Source: Methylomonas paludis
GTDB taxonomy: Bacteria; Pseudomonadota; Gammaproteobacteria; Methylococcales; Methylomonadaceae
Length of the DNA stretch: 64,000 nt
Direction: 5' to 3'
Assembly (NCBI RefSeq): GCF_018734325.1
Contig: NZ_CP073754.1
Span: forward strand, 3,038,001 to 3,102,000
The notes below the pieces were generated by a model, which saw only the letters and a list, made by a program, of their open reading frames with translations, did no database searches and was not told where the DNA came from. Positions 26,740-36,122 of this stretch are shown piece after piece; positions within the stretch are counted from its first letter, which is position 1; each line of letters begins with the position of its first letter. The translations under genes and the position numbers were made by a program.

Positions 26740-27873
26740 TTATTCATCATCGTCCCATTTAGGTGTGATTTTGTTGGGCTGAATTTCATCGCCGACATTA
26801 TTGCCTAATTCCGGTGCATTTCTGATGTAGGTAATCAGCTCCGCCAATTCATTGTCAGGCAATTTGCGGAACGACGGCATTTTACTGGTGCCGGCCTGGA
26901 TGAACCCGATTAACTGGTCGATACTGCCGGTAACTTTAGCACTACCGCTTAAGGCAGGATACCAACCGGAAATGCCTTTGCCATCAATCTGATGACAAGC
27001 CACACAGTTTTTCAAATAAACCGACTCACCTTTGGAAATCAGGACTGAACGAGGCTGATCGGTTAAATCCGGAGCCGCATTCTGTTTATCCAGGGTTGTT
27101 TTCACCCAAAGGTCGTATTTGTCTTGTTCCATGGCGATAACGACAATAGGCATAAAACCATGGTCCCTGCCGCATAACTCGGTACATTGACCGCGATAGA
27201 TACCAGGCTTATCAACTGAAGTCCAGGCTTCATTGACAAAACCGGGGTTGGCGTCTTTTTTCCAGCCCAGATCAGGCACCCACCAGGAGTGAATCACATC
27301 GGCGGCAGTAAATAAAAACCGGATCTTCTTATGAACCGGCACTACCAGAGGTTTATCTACATTCAAGAGATAATTGGCAACCGAACGCGGATCCAGGGAG
27401 CTGATCCGATGGGTTTTTTCGCTGGCTTCATCCAGATGGCTTTCAAAACGAATGCCGCTGTCCAGATACTCATACTCCCAATACCATTGTTTACCGGTGA
27501 CTTTAATGGTCATATCGGAATCATGCACGGTATCAAGATCAACAACAGCTTTGGTGGCTGGTATCGCCATACCGATCAAAATCAATGTGGGGATAATGGT
27601 CCAGATAATTTCGACGGTGGTGTTCTCGTGAAATTGCGCAGCCTGATGACCTTTAGATTTGCGATGGTGAAAAATTGAGTAAAACATGGTGCCGAACACG
27701 GCAATACCAATGAACACGCATATCCACAGAATGAGCATATGTAAATCATAAATCTCATGACTGAGTTGTGTTTGCCCTTGTGTAAGGTTGAGTTTGTAGT
27801 CCGCATGTGCAGAAGTGCCAAGCCCATAGAGCATTAACACCAGACACGCGAGCAGTTGCTTTGATTTCTTCAC
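26740..27873 (-). CDS. ctaC: Cytochrome c oxidase subunit II with fused cytochrome c domain
   Basis: 377 residues. Signal peptide to about residue 24, two TM segments (about 43-66 and 88-110), CuA domain with H195 (VIHSWWVP) and C230, C234, H238, M241 (CTELCGRDHGFM), then a C-terminal cytochrome c domain with C290-VACH and a likely axial Met at 332. Subunit II of this form is typical of caa3-like oxidases that accept electrons directly into the fused heme c. First gene of the cox operon. Confidence 0.95.
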   Translation of the reverse strand: MKKSKQLLACLVLMLYGLGTSAHADYKLNLTQGQTQLSHEIYDLHMLILWICVFIGIAVFGTMFYSIFHHRKSKGHQAAQFHENTTVEIIWTIIPTLILIGMAIPATKAVVDLDTVHDSDMTIKVTGKQWYWEYEYLDSGIRFESHLDEASEKTHRISSLDPRSVANYLLNVDKPLVVPVHKKIRFLFTAADVIHSWWVPDLGWKKDANPGFVNEAWTSVDKPGIYRGQCTELCGRDHGFMPIVVIAMEQDKYDLWVKTTLDKQNAAPDLTDQPRSVLISKGESVYLKNCVACHQIDGKGISGWYPALSGSAKVTGSIDQLIGFIQAGTSKMPSFRKLPDNELAELITYIRNAPELGNNVGDEIQPNKITPKWDDDE

Positions 27874-28054
27874 GGAGCAGCCCCCCAGATTGTAGTTATA
27901 AACTTATATGCGTTATATCTTTTTGTGATCTTGTTGCCTAGTGATATCCGGCGACAATTCCTTTTAAAAATAATTATCACAAATTAACTGAGCAATTTTA
28001 CCCTATGACTCTACTCTAAACCAGAGGAGCTTTGCCTATTTCGGCAGTAGATAC

Positions 28055-28091
28055 AAAAAAGGCTTGTGGACATTGCTGCCCGCAAGCCTTT
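28055..28091 (-). terminator. Terminator after the bacteriohemerythrin gene
   Basis: The 9-bp arms AAAGGCTTG and CAAGCCTTT enclose a 16-nt loop and, read on the minus strand, run into a T tract. Confidence 0.75.
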
Positions 28092-28119
28092 GATCACCGA
28101 TTTAAGCTTTATTCCGGCA

Positions 28120-28515
28120 TTATTTCAATGCATCTGAATAAGACTTATCGAAAGTTGGGATGTGATTATCCAACCAGCCTTTAACTAGCTGCCCAACCGC
28201 TTCAGTGACTTCTGCTTCGCCTGCGTGGAATTTTTTTTGCAAATCGGCTGCTATGCCAATAAATGCTACATGTTCTTCTTTATGACGATCATAACCGCCA
28301 TAGCCTTTTGCTACCATTTCTTTTTCTTCGTGAGCAAAATGATCGACAACATAAGCAATCAGAGCATCCAGAGAAGCCCCAATTGTTGCCCGATCAGCAC
28401 CGCTGGTGGCTTCATCATACAGTTTATTTAACAAGCCAAACAGTGTTTTGTGCTCGTCATCGGCAAAACCTACGCCAGTGCCATATTGTTCTGCAGTCCA
28501 AGTTATTAATGCCAT
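28120..28515 (-). CDS. Bacteriohemerythrin
   Basis: 131 residues. It has the hemerythrin di-iron pattern: DDEHKTLFGLLNKLYD, DHFAHEEKEM, a later H-x3-H (YDRHKEEHVAF) and the terminal LDNHIPTFDKSY (H and D ligands). It binds O2 reversibly at a di-iron site. In Methylococcus a bacteriohemerythrin is linked to oxygen supply for methane oxidation; a similar role here is inference. It is monocistronic, placed between the cox operon and the biotin operon. Confidence 0.93.
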   Translation of the reverse strand: MALITWTAEQYGTGVGFADDEHKTLFGLLNKLYDEATSGADRATIGASLDALIAYVVDHFAHEEKEMVAKGYGGYDRHKEEHVAFIGIAADLQKKFHAGEAEVTEAVGQLVKGWLDNHIPTFDKSYSDALK

Positions 28516-28610
28516 AACACGTCTCCAAGTTGTTTCTAGTTATAATGGAGTTGGCATTGTCGGCGCAGCAGCCAGTTGACTTATTGATCTGCATCAACAA
28601 TCGGCCAAAT

Positions 28611-29273
28611 TCAGAACGACAGATTATCAGCTAGCACATCGAAATCCGGTATTGCCTGATATGGCATCACCCCCAGCAGCGGTGCCGCTATGTGCCGGCG
28701 CAGATAGTCAAGATTGGCGTGTACATCAGTTCGGCCGGCTTCAATTTCCACAGCCACCCATCCGGCACAAGGCAAGCCTTGCTGACAAACAGCTTGATAA
28801 GTCAATCTGGCGTGATTGAGACAGCCCAGCCGCAAAGCAACCACCATGATAACCGGTAATTGCAGAGCTACTGCCAAACCGGCATTATCCAGACTTGAAC
28901 TCAGTGGCGACAGCCAGCCGCCGGCCCCTTCGACCAAAACCCAATCCGCCCGCTGCCTAATAGTCTGGAGTTGATCCAAGATATGCGCCAAATTGACTTG
29001 GATTTCACCGCATGCCAGATGCGGCGAAACCGGCATGGCAAAAGCATAGGGGTTAATCTGGCTATAGTTGAGTTGAGGTACCGAATTTGCCTGCAACAAG
29101 AGTGCATCGCCATTCCGTAAACAGTCGTCACGCCATTCACAACCGGCAGCTACCGGTTTCATGCCGGCCACTGTGTAACCCTGGCGACGGAATTTGCGCA
29201 GTAGTGCGACACTCACCCAGGTTTTGCCGACATCTGTATCAGTACCGGTGATAAAAAAACCGCTGTTCATCAA
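28611..29273 (-). CDS. bioD: Dethiobiotin synthetase
   Basis: 220 residues. Walker A GTDTDVGKTWVSVALLRKF near the N-terminus, and the catalytic GAGGWLSPLS loop. It closes the ureido ring of dethiobiotin using CO2 and ATP. It ends the biotin operon and starts directly after the bioC stop. Confidence 0.95.
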   Translation of the reverse strand: MMNSGFFITGTDTDVGKTWVSVALLRKFRRQGYTVAGMKPVAAGCEWRDDCLRNGDALLLQANSVPQLNYSQINPYAFAMPVSPHLACGEIQVNLAHILDQLQTIRQRADWVLVEGAGGWLSPLSSSLDNAGLAVALQLPVIMVVALRLGCLNHARLTYQAVCQQGLPCAGWVAVEIEAGRTDVHANLDYLRRHIAAPLLGVMPYQAIPDFDVLADNLSF

Positions 29274-30065
29274 CTATACACTGGCACGCATGAATATCAC
29301 TTCATAACTGGCAACTATTTCTTCATCCAGTTTACTGGACTCATAATTTTCAATCATGGCCTGCAATTGTTGCCGGGTGGTGGCTTTAGGATTACGGGTA
29401 GAATTGACATTATGTGCGCCCAAACCTTTGAGTTCGCGCATCAAGGCCATCACAGAGGCGTAACGGCATTGAAAGACCAAGGTTTCGCTACTTATTTCGA
29501 CAAACCCGGCACTCGCCAGAAAATTGCTGACTTGCTCAGCACTATAAAACTGATTGACATGCGTGTAATCATCCACGGTCGCCCATGCCGCTTTCAATTC
29601 CTGCAAAGTAGCCGGGCCAAAAGTAGCAAACACCAACTGCCCCTCCGCTTTTAACACTCGGCGACAATCGGCAAACACAGCCGGCAGATCCTCACACCAC
29701 TGCATGACTAAATTTGCATAAATCTGCTGGATAGTGCCGGTCGCCACGGGTAGTTTTTCGGCATCGGCACATAAATAATCAATAGACATACCGGCGTTTT
29801 TACGCCGGGCTGCAGTCAGCATAGTCATGGCAATATCCAGTGCCAGCACAGCTCGCTTGGCTGCCTGACCGGCTATTAACCGGGTCAGAAAACCGGTACC
29901 GCAGCCCAACTCCAAAATCATGCCTGGATAGATCTGCAAAGGATATTTGTTGAGCAGCAGTCCGCCAACCTGACGCTGCAGCATTGCCGCCGCATCATAG
30001 CCGGCAGCAGCAGCGGTAAATGAATGTCTGATTTTGGGTTTATCCAACTGATTATCCTGTTTCAT
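29274..30065 (-). CDS. bioC: Malonyl-ACP O-methyltransferase
   Basis: 263 residues. SAM-binding motif I is ILELGCGTGFLTR, followed by VLALDIAMTML and the acidic DAEKLPVATG loop; the BioC family pattern VMQWCEDLPAVF is present. It methylates malonyl-ACP so that it can enter fatty acid synthesis for pimelate formation. It overlaps bioH by 4 bp. Confidence 0.93.
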   Translation of the reverse strand: MKQDNQLDKPKIRHSFTAAAAGYDAAAMLQRQVGGLLLNKYPLQIYPGMILELGCGTGFLTRLIAGQAAKRAVLALDIAMTMLTAARRKNAGMSIDYLCADAEKLPVATGTIQQIYANLVMQWCEDLPAVFADCRRVLKAEGQLVFATFGPATLQELKAAWATVDDYTHVNQFYSAEQVSNFLASAGFVEISSETLVFQCRYASVMALMRELKGLGAHNVNSTRNPKATTRQQLQAMIENYESSKLDEEIVASYEVIFMRASV

Positions 30066-30820
30066 AGTCCTGCCAGCAGCCAGTCATAAAATTCTTGTTG
30101 ATGTGATAAAAACAACGCGTGTCCGGCTGTGTCGATAATATGCACGCAGATAGCCGGATTAATGTCTCGTAATGCCGATGCGCTTGCCACAGGGATTAGC
30201 TGGTCATTTGCCCCGTAAATTGCCCTGACCGGGCAACTTAGCTGACGCAACACCGGTCTGACATCGCTATATTTAAGGATATTCAGACCACCGATCAATG
30301 TGTCCAGTCGCGGAAATGCTGTTGCAGACAAAGCTGTTTTCAATTGCTGTAAAGCCTGCCTGGCATTTGCGGAACCATAAACCTGCAGGGCCAGAAAACG
30401 CAACATGGTTTGCGGTAGATCGGCGGCCAATTGCACAGCAAATTCATCAAATACCTGCGCCGGCACACCTGGCCAATCTGCTGTTTTGACAAACTTGGGA
30501 GTACCCGCCACCAGCATCAGACTGTGCACGCGATCCGGGCTAAGCCTGGCCATTTCTATCGCTACACTTGCACCCAATGACCAACCGACCAAGGTAAACA
30601 CTGGCTCCAAAATGACATTCAGCAAAGTTTCTGCCACTGCCGTCAAACTAAACACCTCTAGAACCTGACTCCTACCTTGTCCGGGTAAATCCAGAACGAT
30701 AAGGTGATGATTTATTGCCAGTCTTTCGGCCAGTTGCTGCCAAACGCTGCTATTCATACCCCAACCAGGAATCATGACAATTACGCGCCGCTGTCCAGCA
30801 GCAGTTTGGATTTGATTCAC
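30062..30820 (-). CDS. bioH: Pimeloyl-ACP methyl ester esterase
   Basis: 252 residues, alpha/beta-hydrolase fold. Nucleophile elbow LVGWSLGASVAI, catalytic Asp in IYGANDQLIPV and His in AGHALFLSHQ. It cleaves the methyl ester made by BioC and so releases pimeloyl-ACP. It overlaps both bioF and bioC by 4 bp. Confidence 0.93.
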   Translation of the reverse strand: MNQIQTAAGQRRVIVMIPGWGMNSSVWQQLAERLAINHHLIVLDLPGQGRSQVLEVFSLTAVAETLLNVILEPVFTLVGWSLGASVAIEMARLSPDRVHSLMLVAGTPKFVKTADWPGVPAQVFDEFAVQLAADLPQTMLRFLALQVYGSANARQALQQLKTALSATAFPRLDTLIGGLNILKYSDVRPVLRQLSCPVRAIYGANDQLIPVASASALRDINPAICVHIIDTAGHALFLSHQQEFYDWLLAGL

Positions 30821-31977
30821 GGTAAGACCTTGGCCAAGGCGGCCAATAAAGTATCCACGTGCTTATCAGTATGATTGGCTGTAAAAGTGATGCGTAATCG
30901 GGCCGTTCCTGCCGGAACAGTAGGTGGACGAATCGCACTAACCCAGATGCCCTGCTCCAACAAACGCCGACTGATTATCATGGCCTGTTCGCTATCGCCG
31001 ATAATGACAGGCTGTATGGCGGTCTGCGAATCCGCCAATTGCCAACCCCGGCTATCCGCTCCGGCCCGGAAACGCATGATCAGCTCCTGCAGCCTCTGCC
31101 GCCGCCAGGATTCGGTCTGCACCAAATCAAGACTGGCGCGCGCCGCTTCAGCAACCGCCGCCGGCAGCGCAGTTGTATAAATATAAGTGCGGGCCTTTTG
31201 AATCAATAGCTCAATCAAATCTTCGGAACCGGCAATAAAGGCGCCAAAACAACCGAAGGCTTTGCCCAGTGTCCCCATCAAAATCGGCACTTGGGCCTGA
31301 CTAAAACCAAAATGTTCTACACACCCGCCGCCAGTTTTGCCCAACACACCCAAGCCATGCGCATCATCTATCAGTAAACCGGCCCGGTTTGCTGCGGCCA
31401 GCGTTGCCAATTCCAGCAAAGGCGCCAAATCGCCATCCATACTGAAAACACCATCACTGACTATCAAGGCTTTGGTTTGGCACAAACCCAATTGCTGCTG
31501 TATATCCTCCAGACTGCCATGCCGGTAACGCTTGAGTTTAGCTCCTGACAAACGAGCCCCATCAAGCAGCGAAGCATGATTTAAACGGTCTGCCAGCATA
31601 ACATCGTGACGCCCCAACAGAGCCGAAATGACGCCCAGATTAGCCATATATCCGGTGGAGAACAGTAAAGCTCTGTCCCGGCCGGTAAATGCGGCCAGCT
31701 CGGCCTCCAGAGCATGATGGGCCTGAGTATGTCCGCATATCAAGTGGGCAGCACCGCTGCCCACTCCATAGCGATCCACACCAGCTTTAAATGCCGCTGC
31801 CACACCGGGGTGATTGGCCAAACCCAAATAATCATTGCTGCAAAAATTAATGACCGGCCCAACACAGCTGTTCAACACCACATCTTGCGGACCGGTGACG
31901 ATTTGCCGCTGCCGATATAGATGCTGCTGTTTTAATGCAGCCAGCTCGGCACTGAAATCGTAAAAATCCTTAGCCAT
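30817..31977 (-). CDS. bioF: 8-amino-7-oxononanoate synthase
   Basis: 386 residues. PLP enzyme of the alpha-oxoamine synthase family; the PLP lysine is in MGTLGKAFGCFGAF (near 238), with IDDAHGLGVLG and CSNDYLGLANHP as other family motifs. It condenses pimeloyl-ACP with alanine. Its ATG overlaps the bioB stop (TAATG). Confidence 0.96.
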   Translation of the reverse strand: MAKDFYDFSAELAALKQQHLYRQRQIVTGPQDVVLNSCVGPVINFCSNDYLGLANHPGVAAAFKAGVDRYGVGSGAAHLICGHTQAHHALEAELAAFTGRDRALLFSTGYMANLGVISALLGRHDVMLADRLNHASLLDGARLSGAKLKRYRHGSLEDIQQQLGLCQTKALIVSDGVFSMDGDLAPLLELATLAAANRAGLLIDDAHGLGVLGKTGGGCVEHFGFSQAQVPILMGTLGKAFGCFGAFIAGSEDLIELLIQKARTYIYTTALPAAVAEAARASLDLVQTESWRRQRLQELIMRFRAGADSRGWQLADSQTAIQPVIIGDSEQAMIISRRLLEQGIWVSAIRPPTVPAGTARLRITFTANHTDKHVDTLLAALAKVLP

Positions 31978-32966
31978 TAGTTATAGCTTGAACCACCTGT
32001 GTGGATACCCAGACGTTCAAATAATTGCAGATCGTGATTAGTCATAGGGTTATCGGTAGTTAACAGCTTGTCGCCATAGAATATGGAATTGGCGCCGGCA
32101 AAAAAGCACAAAGCCTGCATTTCATCACTCATGTCGTTACGACCTGCCGATAAACGCACGCGTGATTGCGGCATCAGGATACGTGCCACGGCAATAGTGC
32201 GAATAAAAATCAGTGGATCGAGACTATCGATACCATATAAAGGGGTACCTTCCACTTGTACCAGTAGATTAATGGGCACGCTTTCCGGATGCTTCGGTAA
32301 CGTAGCCAGTTCCAACAATAATTTGGCGCGATCCTGAGCTGTTTCCCCCATCCCGACTATGCCTCCGCAACACACATTAATACCGGCATCACGGACTCTG
32401 GCCAAAGTATCCAGTCTATCCTGATAAGTTCGGGTTGTGATGACTTCCGAATAATAATCTTCTGAAGTATCCAGATTATGGTTGTAATAATCTAATCCGG
32501 CTGCTTTCAAGGTCTGGGTTTGACTATCGGTGAGCATCCCCAGTGTGACGCAGGTTTCCATACCCAAGGCTTTGACTTCCTGCACCATTTCCACCACTCT
32601 GGCTATGTCGCGATCTTTGGGGCTACGCCAGGCGGCCCCCATACAAAACCGTGAAGCACCTTGCTGTTTGGCTTGTTGCGCGGATTTGATCACGGCATCA
32701 AGCGGTAACAGTGCTTCCGGATGCAAATCGGCATCATAGCGGGCGCTTTGCGGACAATAGCCGCAATCTTCCGAACACGAACCGGTTTTGATACTTAACA
32801 AACTGCTGATCTGAACCTGATTAGGATCAAAAAACAGCCTATGGGTAGCCTGAGCTTTAAACAATAAGTCGTTAAACGGCAACGCAAACAGGGCTTCGAC
32901 TTCCTGGAGCTGCCAGTCATGACGCAGAGGGGCTTTGCTGGTGAGCAGTTCTGAGGTAGCATTCAT
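31977..32966 (-). CDS. bioB: Biotin synthase
   Basis: About 329 residues from the ATG at 32966, preceded by GGAG at 9 bases; the longer frame to 33020 lacks a site. The radical-SAM motif is [14 protein letters not shown], with the second-cluster Cys residues ([10 protein letters not shown] region, [16 protein letters not shown]) and the late Arg in VRLSAGR. It inserts sulfur into dethiobiotin. First gene of bioBFHCD, divergent from comF. Confidence 0.97.
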   Translation of the reverse strand: MNATSELLTSKAPLRHDWQLQEVEALFALPFNDLLFKAQATHRLFFDPNQVQISSLLSIKTGSCSEDCGYCPQSARYDADLHPEALLPLDAVIKSAQQAKQQGASRFCMGAAWRSPKDRDIARVVEMVQEVKALGMETCVTLGMLTDSQTQTLKAAGLDYYNHNLDTSEDYYSEVITTRTYQDRLDTLARVRDAGINVCCGGIVGMGETAQDRAKLLLELATLPKHPESVPINLLVQVEGTPLYGIDSLDPLIFIRTIAVARILMPQSRVRLSAGRNDMSDEMQALCFFAGANSIFYGDKLLTTDNPMTNHDLQLFERLGIHTGGSSYN

Positions 32967-33038
32967 CGGGGTAATCTCCAATCTGACAGAGGCCGAATCG
33001 CTGACTTTGCCAGTTATCAACCTGTTGAAAAAAATTTA

Positions 33039-33737
33039 GTGAACAATTGGCTGAATATTATACAGAACAAATGGCTCCCGCCACGTTGTATCTTATGCAA
33101 TCGCCCAGGATTTGCTGATCTGGACTTGTGCAACGCTTGTTTTAACGACTTGCCACTTAATAATTTTTGTTGTTACCGCTGCGCGGAAAACCTTTCAAAC
33201 GCCTCAAACTCAGCGCAATTATGTGGGCGTTGCCTGACTAACACACCGCATTTTGATGAAACTTATGCACCTTATCTCTATCAGCACAGCATGGCTTATT
33301 TAATTACTCAGCTCAAATTCGGACACCAATATAAACACGCCCGCTTACTGGGCAGCTTATTGGCCAAATATGTGAGCGCCAGCGCCGAGTTACCGGAATG
33401 TATAATACCCATGCCGTTGCACCACAATCGTTATCAGGAACGCGGCTTCAACCAATCAATCGAAATTGCCCGGCATTTGGCGAGACTTCTGGATATTTCA
33501 CTGGATTTGCATAGCTGTGTGCGTCAACGCGATACCGTTCAGCAAACCAGTTTGCCCGCCGCCCAGCGTTTAAAAAACATGCGCAAGGCATTCAGCATGG
33601 CAAAACCGCTGAAATTTCAACATGTGGCTATCGTCGATGATGTCATGACCACCGGCGCCACTGCCTCCGCATTGGCATTGACCTTAAAAGAAACCGGCAT
33701 CAGCCGTGTCGATGTCTGGGTATGCGCACGCGCCTGA
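33039..33737 (+). CDS. comF: ComF-family phosphoribosyltransferase-like protein
   Basis: 232 residues from GTG at 33039. An N-terminal four-Cys zinc motif (CILCNRPG ... CNACF, CYRC, CGRC) is followed by a phosphoribosyltransferase domain with the PRPP loop VAIVDDVMTTGATASALA. ComF/GntX proteins take part in DNA uptake or DNA use in some bacteria. The gene is divergent from bioB (73 bp), as gntX/comF is near bio genes in other gammaproteobacteria. Confidence 0.9.
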   Translation: MNNWLNIIQNKWLPPRCILCNRPGFADLDLCNACFNDLPLNNFCCYRCAENLSNASNSAQLCGRCLTNTPHFDETYAPYLYQHSMAYLITQLKFGHQYKHARLLGSLLAKYVSASAELPECIIPMPLHHNRYQERGFNQSIEIARHLARLLDISLDLHSCVRQRDTVQQTSLPAAQRLKNMRKAFSMAKPLKFQHVAIVDDVMTTGATASALALTLKETGISRVDVWVCARA

Positions 33738-33818
33738 ATCCGGGCTAGCGTTCATTGCTTAATTTGCAGCGTTAGCATATCCAGTATAATTATGGGTTTG
33801 CTTATCCCGGAAACCCTT

Positions 33819-34358
33819 ATGCCAGCATCTCGTCTCGCCTGGGCTATCACTGGCTCAGGACATTACATTACCGAATGCCTGGATTTTTTACTGACCTTGG
33901 ACAATGTTGATTTATTTTTAAGTCAAGCAGGAGAGGAAGTATTAAAAATGTACGGCATATCCTTGACGGATCTGAAAGACAAATTGCCGGTGTACCGGGA
34001 TAAGGCAGCTTCAGCCCCACCGGTTGGTCTGTTTTATACAGGCCATTACCATACGCTGGTGATGGCCCCCACCACATCCAATACTATTGCCAAATGCGTA
34101 GTAGGAATAGCCGACAGCCTGATCACTAATCTATATGCCCAGGCCGGCAAATGCCGGGTGGCCAGCATTGTTTATCCATGCGACATTGCCCCTGAGATGG
34201 AAACCACTGCTCCCGGACATAAGAAAGTCATGGTCTATCCCCGCCCTATAGATTTGGAAGCTACCGCCAGAATACGAGAATTTCCCTATACTCAGGTGGT
34301 TGACAGTGTAGACGCGCTGCAAACAGCGGTTTTAACGCGACTGGCCAGTCTGTCATGA
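33819..34358 (+). CDS. Flavoprotein of the archaeal-flavoprotein/DmrB type, linked to tetrahydromethanopterin
   Basis: About 179 residues from ATG 33819 (GGA 8 bases upstream; the longer start at 33792 is possible). Features of the flavoprotein (HFCD) fold: AWAITGSGHYITECLDFL near the N-terminus and LVMAPTTSNTIAKCVVGIAD in the middle, plus AGKCRVASIVYPCD. Proteins of this kind occur in methylotrophs with the tetrahydromethanopterin pathway and are annotated as dihydromethanopterin reductase (acceptor). It overlaps the next gene by 4 bp. The exact reaction is inferred from family and context. Confidence 0.7.
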   Translation: MPASRLAWAITGSGHYITECLDFLLTLDNVDLFLSQAGEEVLKMYGISLTDLKDKLPVYRDKAASAPPVGLFYTGHYHTLVMAPTTSNTIAKCVVGIADSLITNLYAQAGKCRVASIVYPCDIAPEMETTAPGHKKVMVYPRPIDLEATARIREFPYTQVVDSVDALQTAVLTRLASLS

Positions 34359-35746
34359 GTGAACACATACTGTTTTTAACCGGCAAACTGGCGGAAAAAC
34401 AGTTACGTCAGATTTTAGCTGCCATGGAACCGGATTTCAGTTACATGGTTCTGGAAATGGGGGTAAAGGTAGCGGCACTGATGACGGCAGACATGATAGG
34501 CCGCCGACTCAAAGATACTTTTGGGGCTGACCGTATCATTATTCCCGGCCGGTGTCGCGGCGACCTTACTGCCTTATCCCAGCAATTGGGAGTACCAGTA
34601 GAACGCGGCCCAGAGGAAGTTAAAGATTTGCCGCAACATTTCGGCAAATTGGCCCAGCATTATGATCTAAGCGCTTATCAGACCAAGATTTTTGCCGAAA
34701 TCGTGGAGGCCCCCCACATTAGCGTGGAAGCAGTACTGGCTCGCGCCCACTATTTCCAAGCTAACGGCGCGGACGTAATAGATATAGGTTGCCTGCCCGG
34801 CGTGCCCTTTCCGCATTTGACTGAATGTATCACCACTCTCAAACAGGCCGGTTTCCTGGTCAGCATCGACTCCCTGGAAGCTCGTGATTTGCTGGCGGGC
34901 GGTCAGGCTGGTGCCGATTATTTATTAAGTTTGACCAGTCAAAGCCTGTGGATTGCCGACGAAGTTGCCGCGACCCCTATTCTGATTCCGGATCGGCATG
35001 GCGACCTGGATTCCCTGGATGCCGCCATTAATCATTTTCAGGCAAAAAATCGCGCCTTCATTGTTGACCCCATCCTCGACCCTATTCATTTTGGCTTTAC
35101 CGATTCCTTGGTGCGCAATCATGCTTTCCGGCAACGCTACCCGGACTTGGAAATGATGCTGGGGGTAGGTAATATTACCGAACTGACGCATGCCGATACT
35201 TGCGGCATAAACGCCTTATTGCTGGGTATCTGTTCAGAGCTGAATATTAATCATATTCTGACCACCGAAGTCAGCAAACATGCCTGCCGGGCGGTGCGCG
35301 AAGCTGACCGTGCCCGCCGGATCATGTACGCGGCCAAGCAGCATAACAGCTTACCCAAACATATTGCCCCCGACTTGCTGACCGTACACGATATCTCGCC
35401 TTTTCCTTATAGTGAAACTGAAATCGCGGCGATTGCCGCTGAAATTAAAGACCCGAGTTACCGAATTCAAACCAGTCAAACCGGTTTACATGTCTTTAAC
35501 CGGGACGGTATGCATACTGCTCAAGACCCTTTCGATTTCTATCCAAAATTGCAGGTGGAAACTGACGGCGGTCATGCCTTTTATCTGGGCGTGGAACTTG
35601 CACGTGCTGAAATTGCCTGGCAGTTGGGCAAACGCTTTACCCAGGATCAACGCCTTAATTGGGGATGCGCAGAGGAGACTAGTGAATCGACTGTGGATTT
35701 GCATACTTTTAAAGCTGCAGGCAGCACGCTAAAAAAAACTGATTAA
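34355..35746 (+). CDS. DUF6513 / dihydropteroate synthase-like protein of methylotrophs
   Basis: 463 residues. An N-terminal domain (about 1-110) with HILFLTGKLAEKQLRQIL precedes a TIM-barrel resembling dihydropteroate synthase (VIDIGCLPGVPFPH, FLVSIDSLEA, FIVDPILDPIHFGFTDSL, LGVGNITELTHADT), and a C-terminal extension. It belongs to the set of genes that accompany tetrahydromethanopterin synthesis in methylotrophs; its precise step is unknown. Coupled to the flavoprotein gene upstream, 376 bp before xoxF. Confidence 0.75.
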   Translation: MSEHILFLTGKLAEKQLRQILAAMEPDFSYMVLEMGVKVAALMTADMIGRRLKDTFGADRIIIPGRCRGDLTALSQQLGVPVERGPEEVKDLPQHFGKLAQHYDLSAYQTKIFAEIVEAPHISVEAVLARAHYFQANGADVIDIGCLPGVPFPHLTECITTLKQAGFLVSIDSLEARDLLAGGQAGADYLLSLTSQSLWIADEVAATPILIPDRHGDLDSLDAAINHFQAKNRAFIVDPILDPIHFGFTDSLVRNHAFRQRYPDLEMMLGVGNITELTHADTCGINALLLGICSELNINHILTTEVSKHACRAVREADRARRIMYAAKQHNSLPKHIAPDLLTVHDISPFPYSETEIAAIAAEIKDPSYRIQTSQTGLHVFNRDGMHTAQDPFDFYPKLQVETDGGHAFYLGVELARAEIAWQLGKRFTQDQRLNWGCAEETSESTVDLHTFKAAGSTLKKTD

Positions 35747-36122
35747 CCTGCATTATCGACTCAGTTAAAGACGAACTCAGCTTGGAATAACCAATTAGCA
35801 TACAGCATTTTTCAAGCCTTAAAACTGCCAAAAATAGCACAAAACACCATTGTTTTTTGAGACAATTTTATTAAAGGTGCCTTCACATGACATTCATAAG
35901 TATTTATTTGGCTTAGCATTATTTGCTGAAGACCTATTTGGAGTTGACTTTTAGGAAAAAATCCTTCAATTTAAGCAGCTGGTGTGGCTCCCCAAAGCGT
36001 TTGGCTAGTGCCGAAACAATCATTGCGGACAGTCATCCAAACAGAGCTTTAAAACTAAAATTTAGTCTTAACAACACAAAATTCGTACTCTGTCTCATGA
36101 ACAGATTACCAGGAGGAAACAT
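35747..36122 (+). promoter_or_regulatory. xoxF upstream region (376 bp, no gene)
   Basis: AT-rich DNA without a believable ORF; a frame at 35923-36126 has no homology or ribosome-binding site. A TTGACT box at 35944-35949 has no good -10 partner. A very strong ribosome-binding site, AGGAGG at 36111-36116, lies 6 bases before the xoxF ATG. The promoter and any lanthanide switch must be in here, but I cannot place them. Confidence 0.5.

Noticed and set aside
32967-33038. BirA operator between bioB and comF
   Set aside because: No convincing inverted TTGTAAAC-type repeat with the right spacing was seen.
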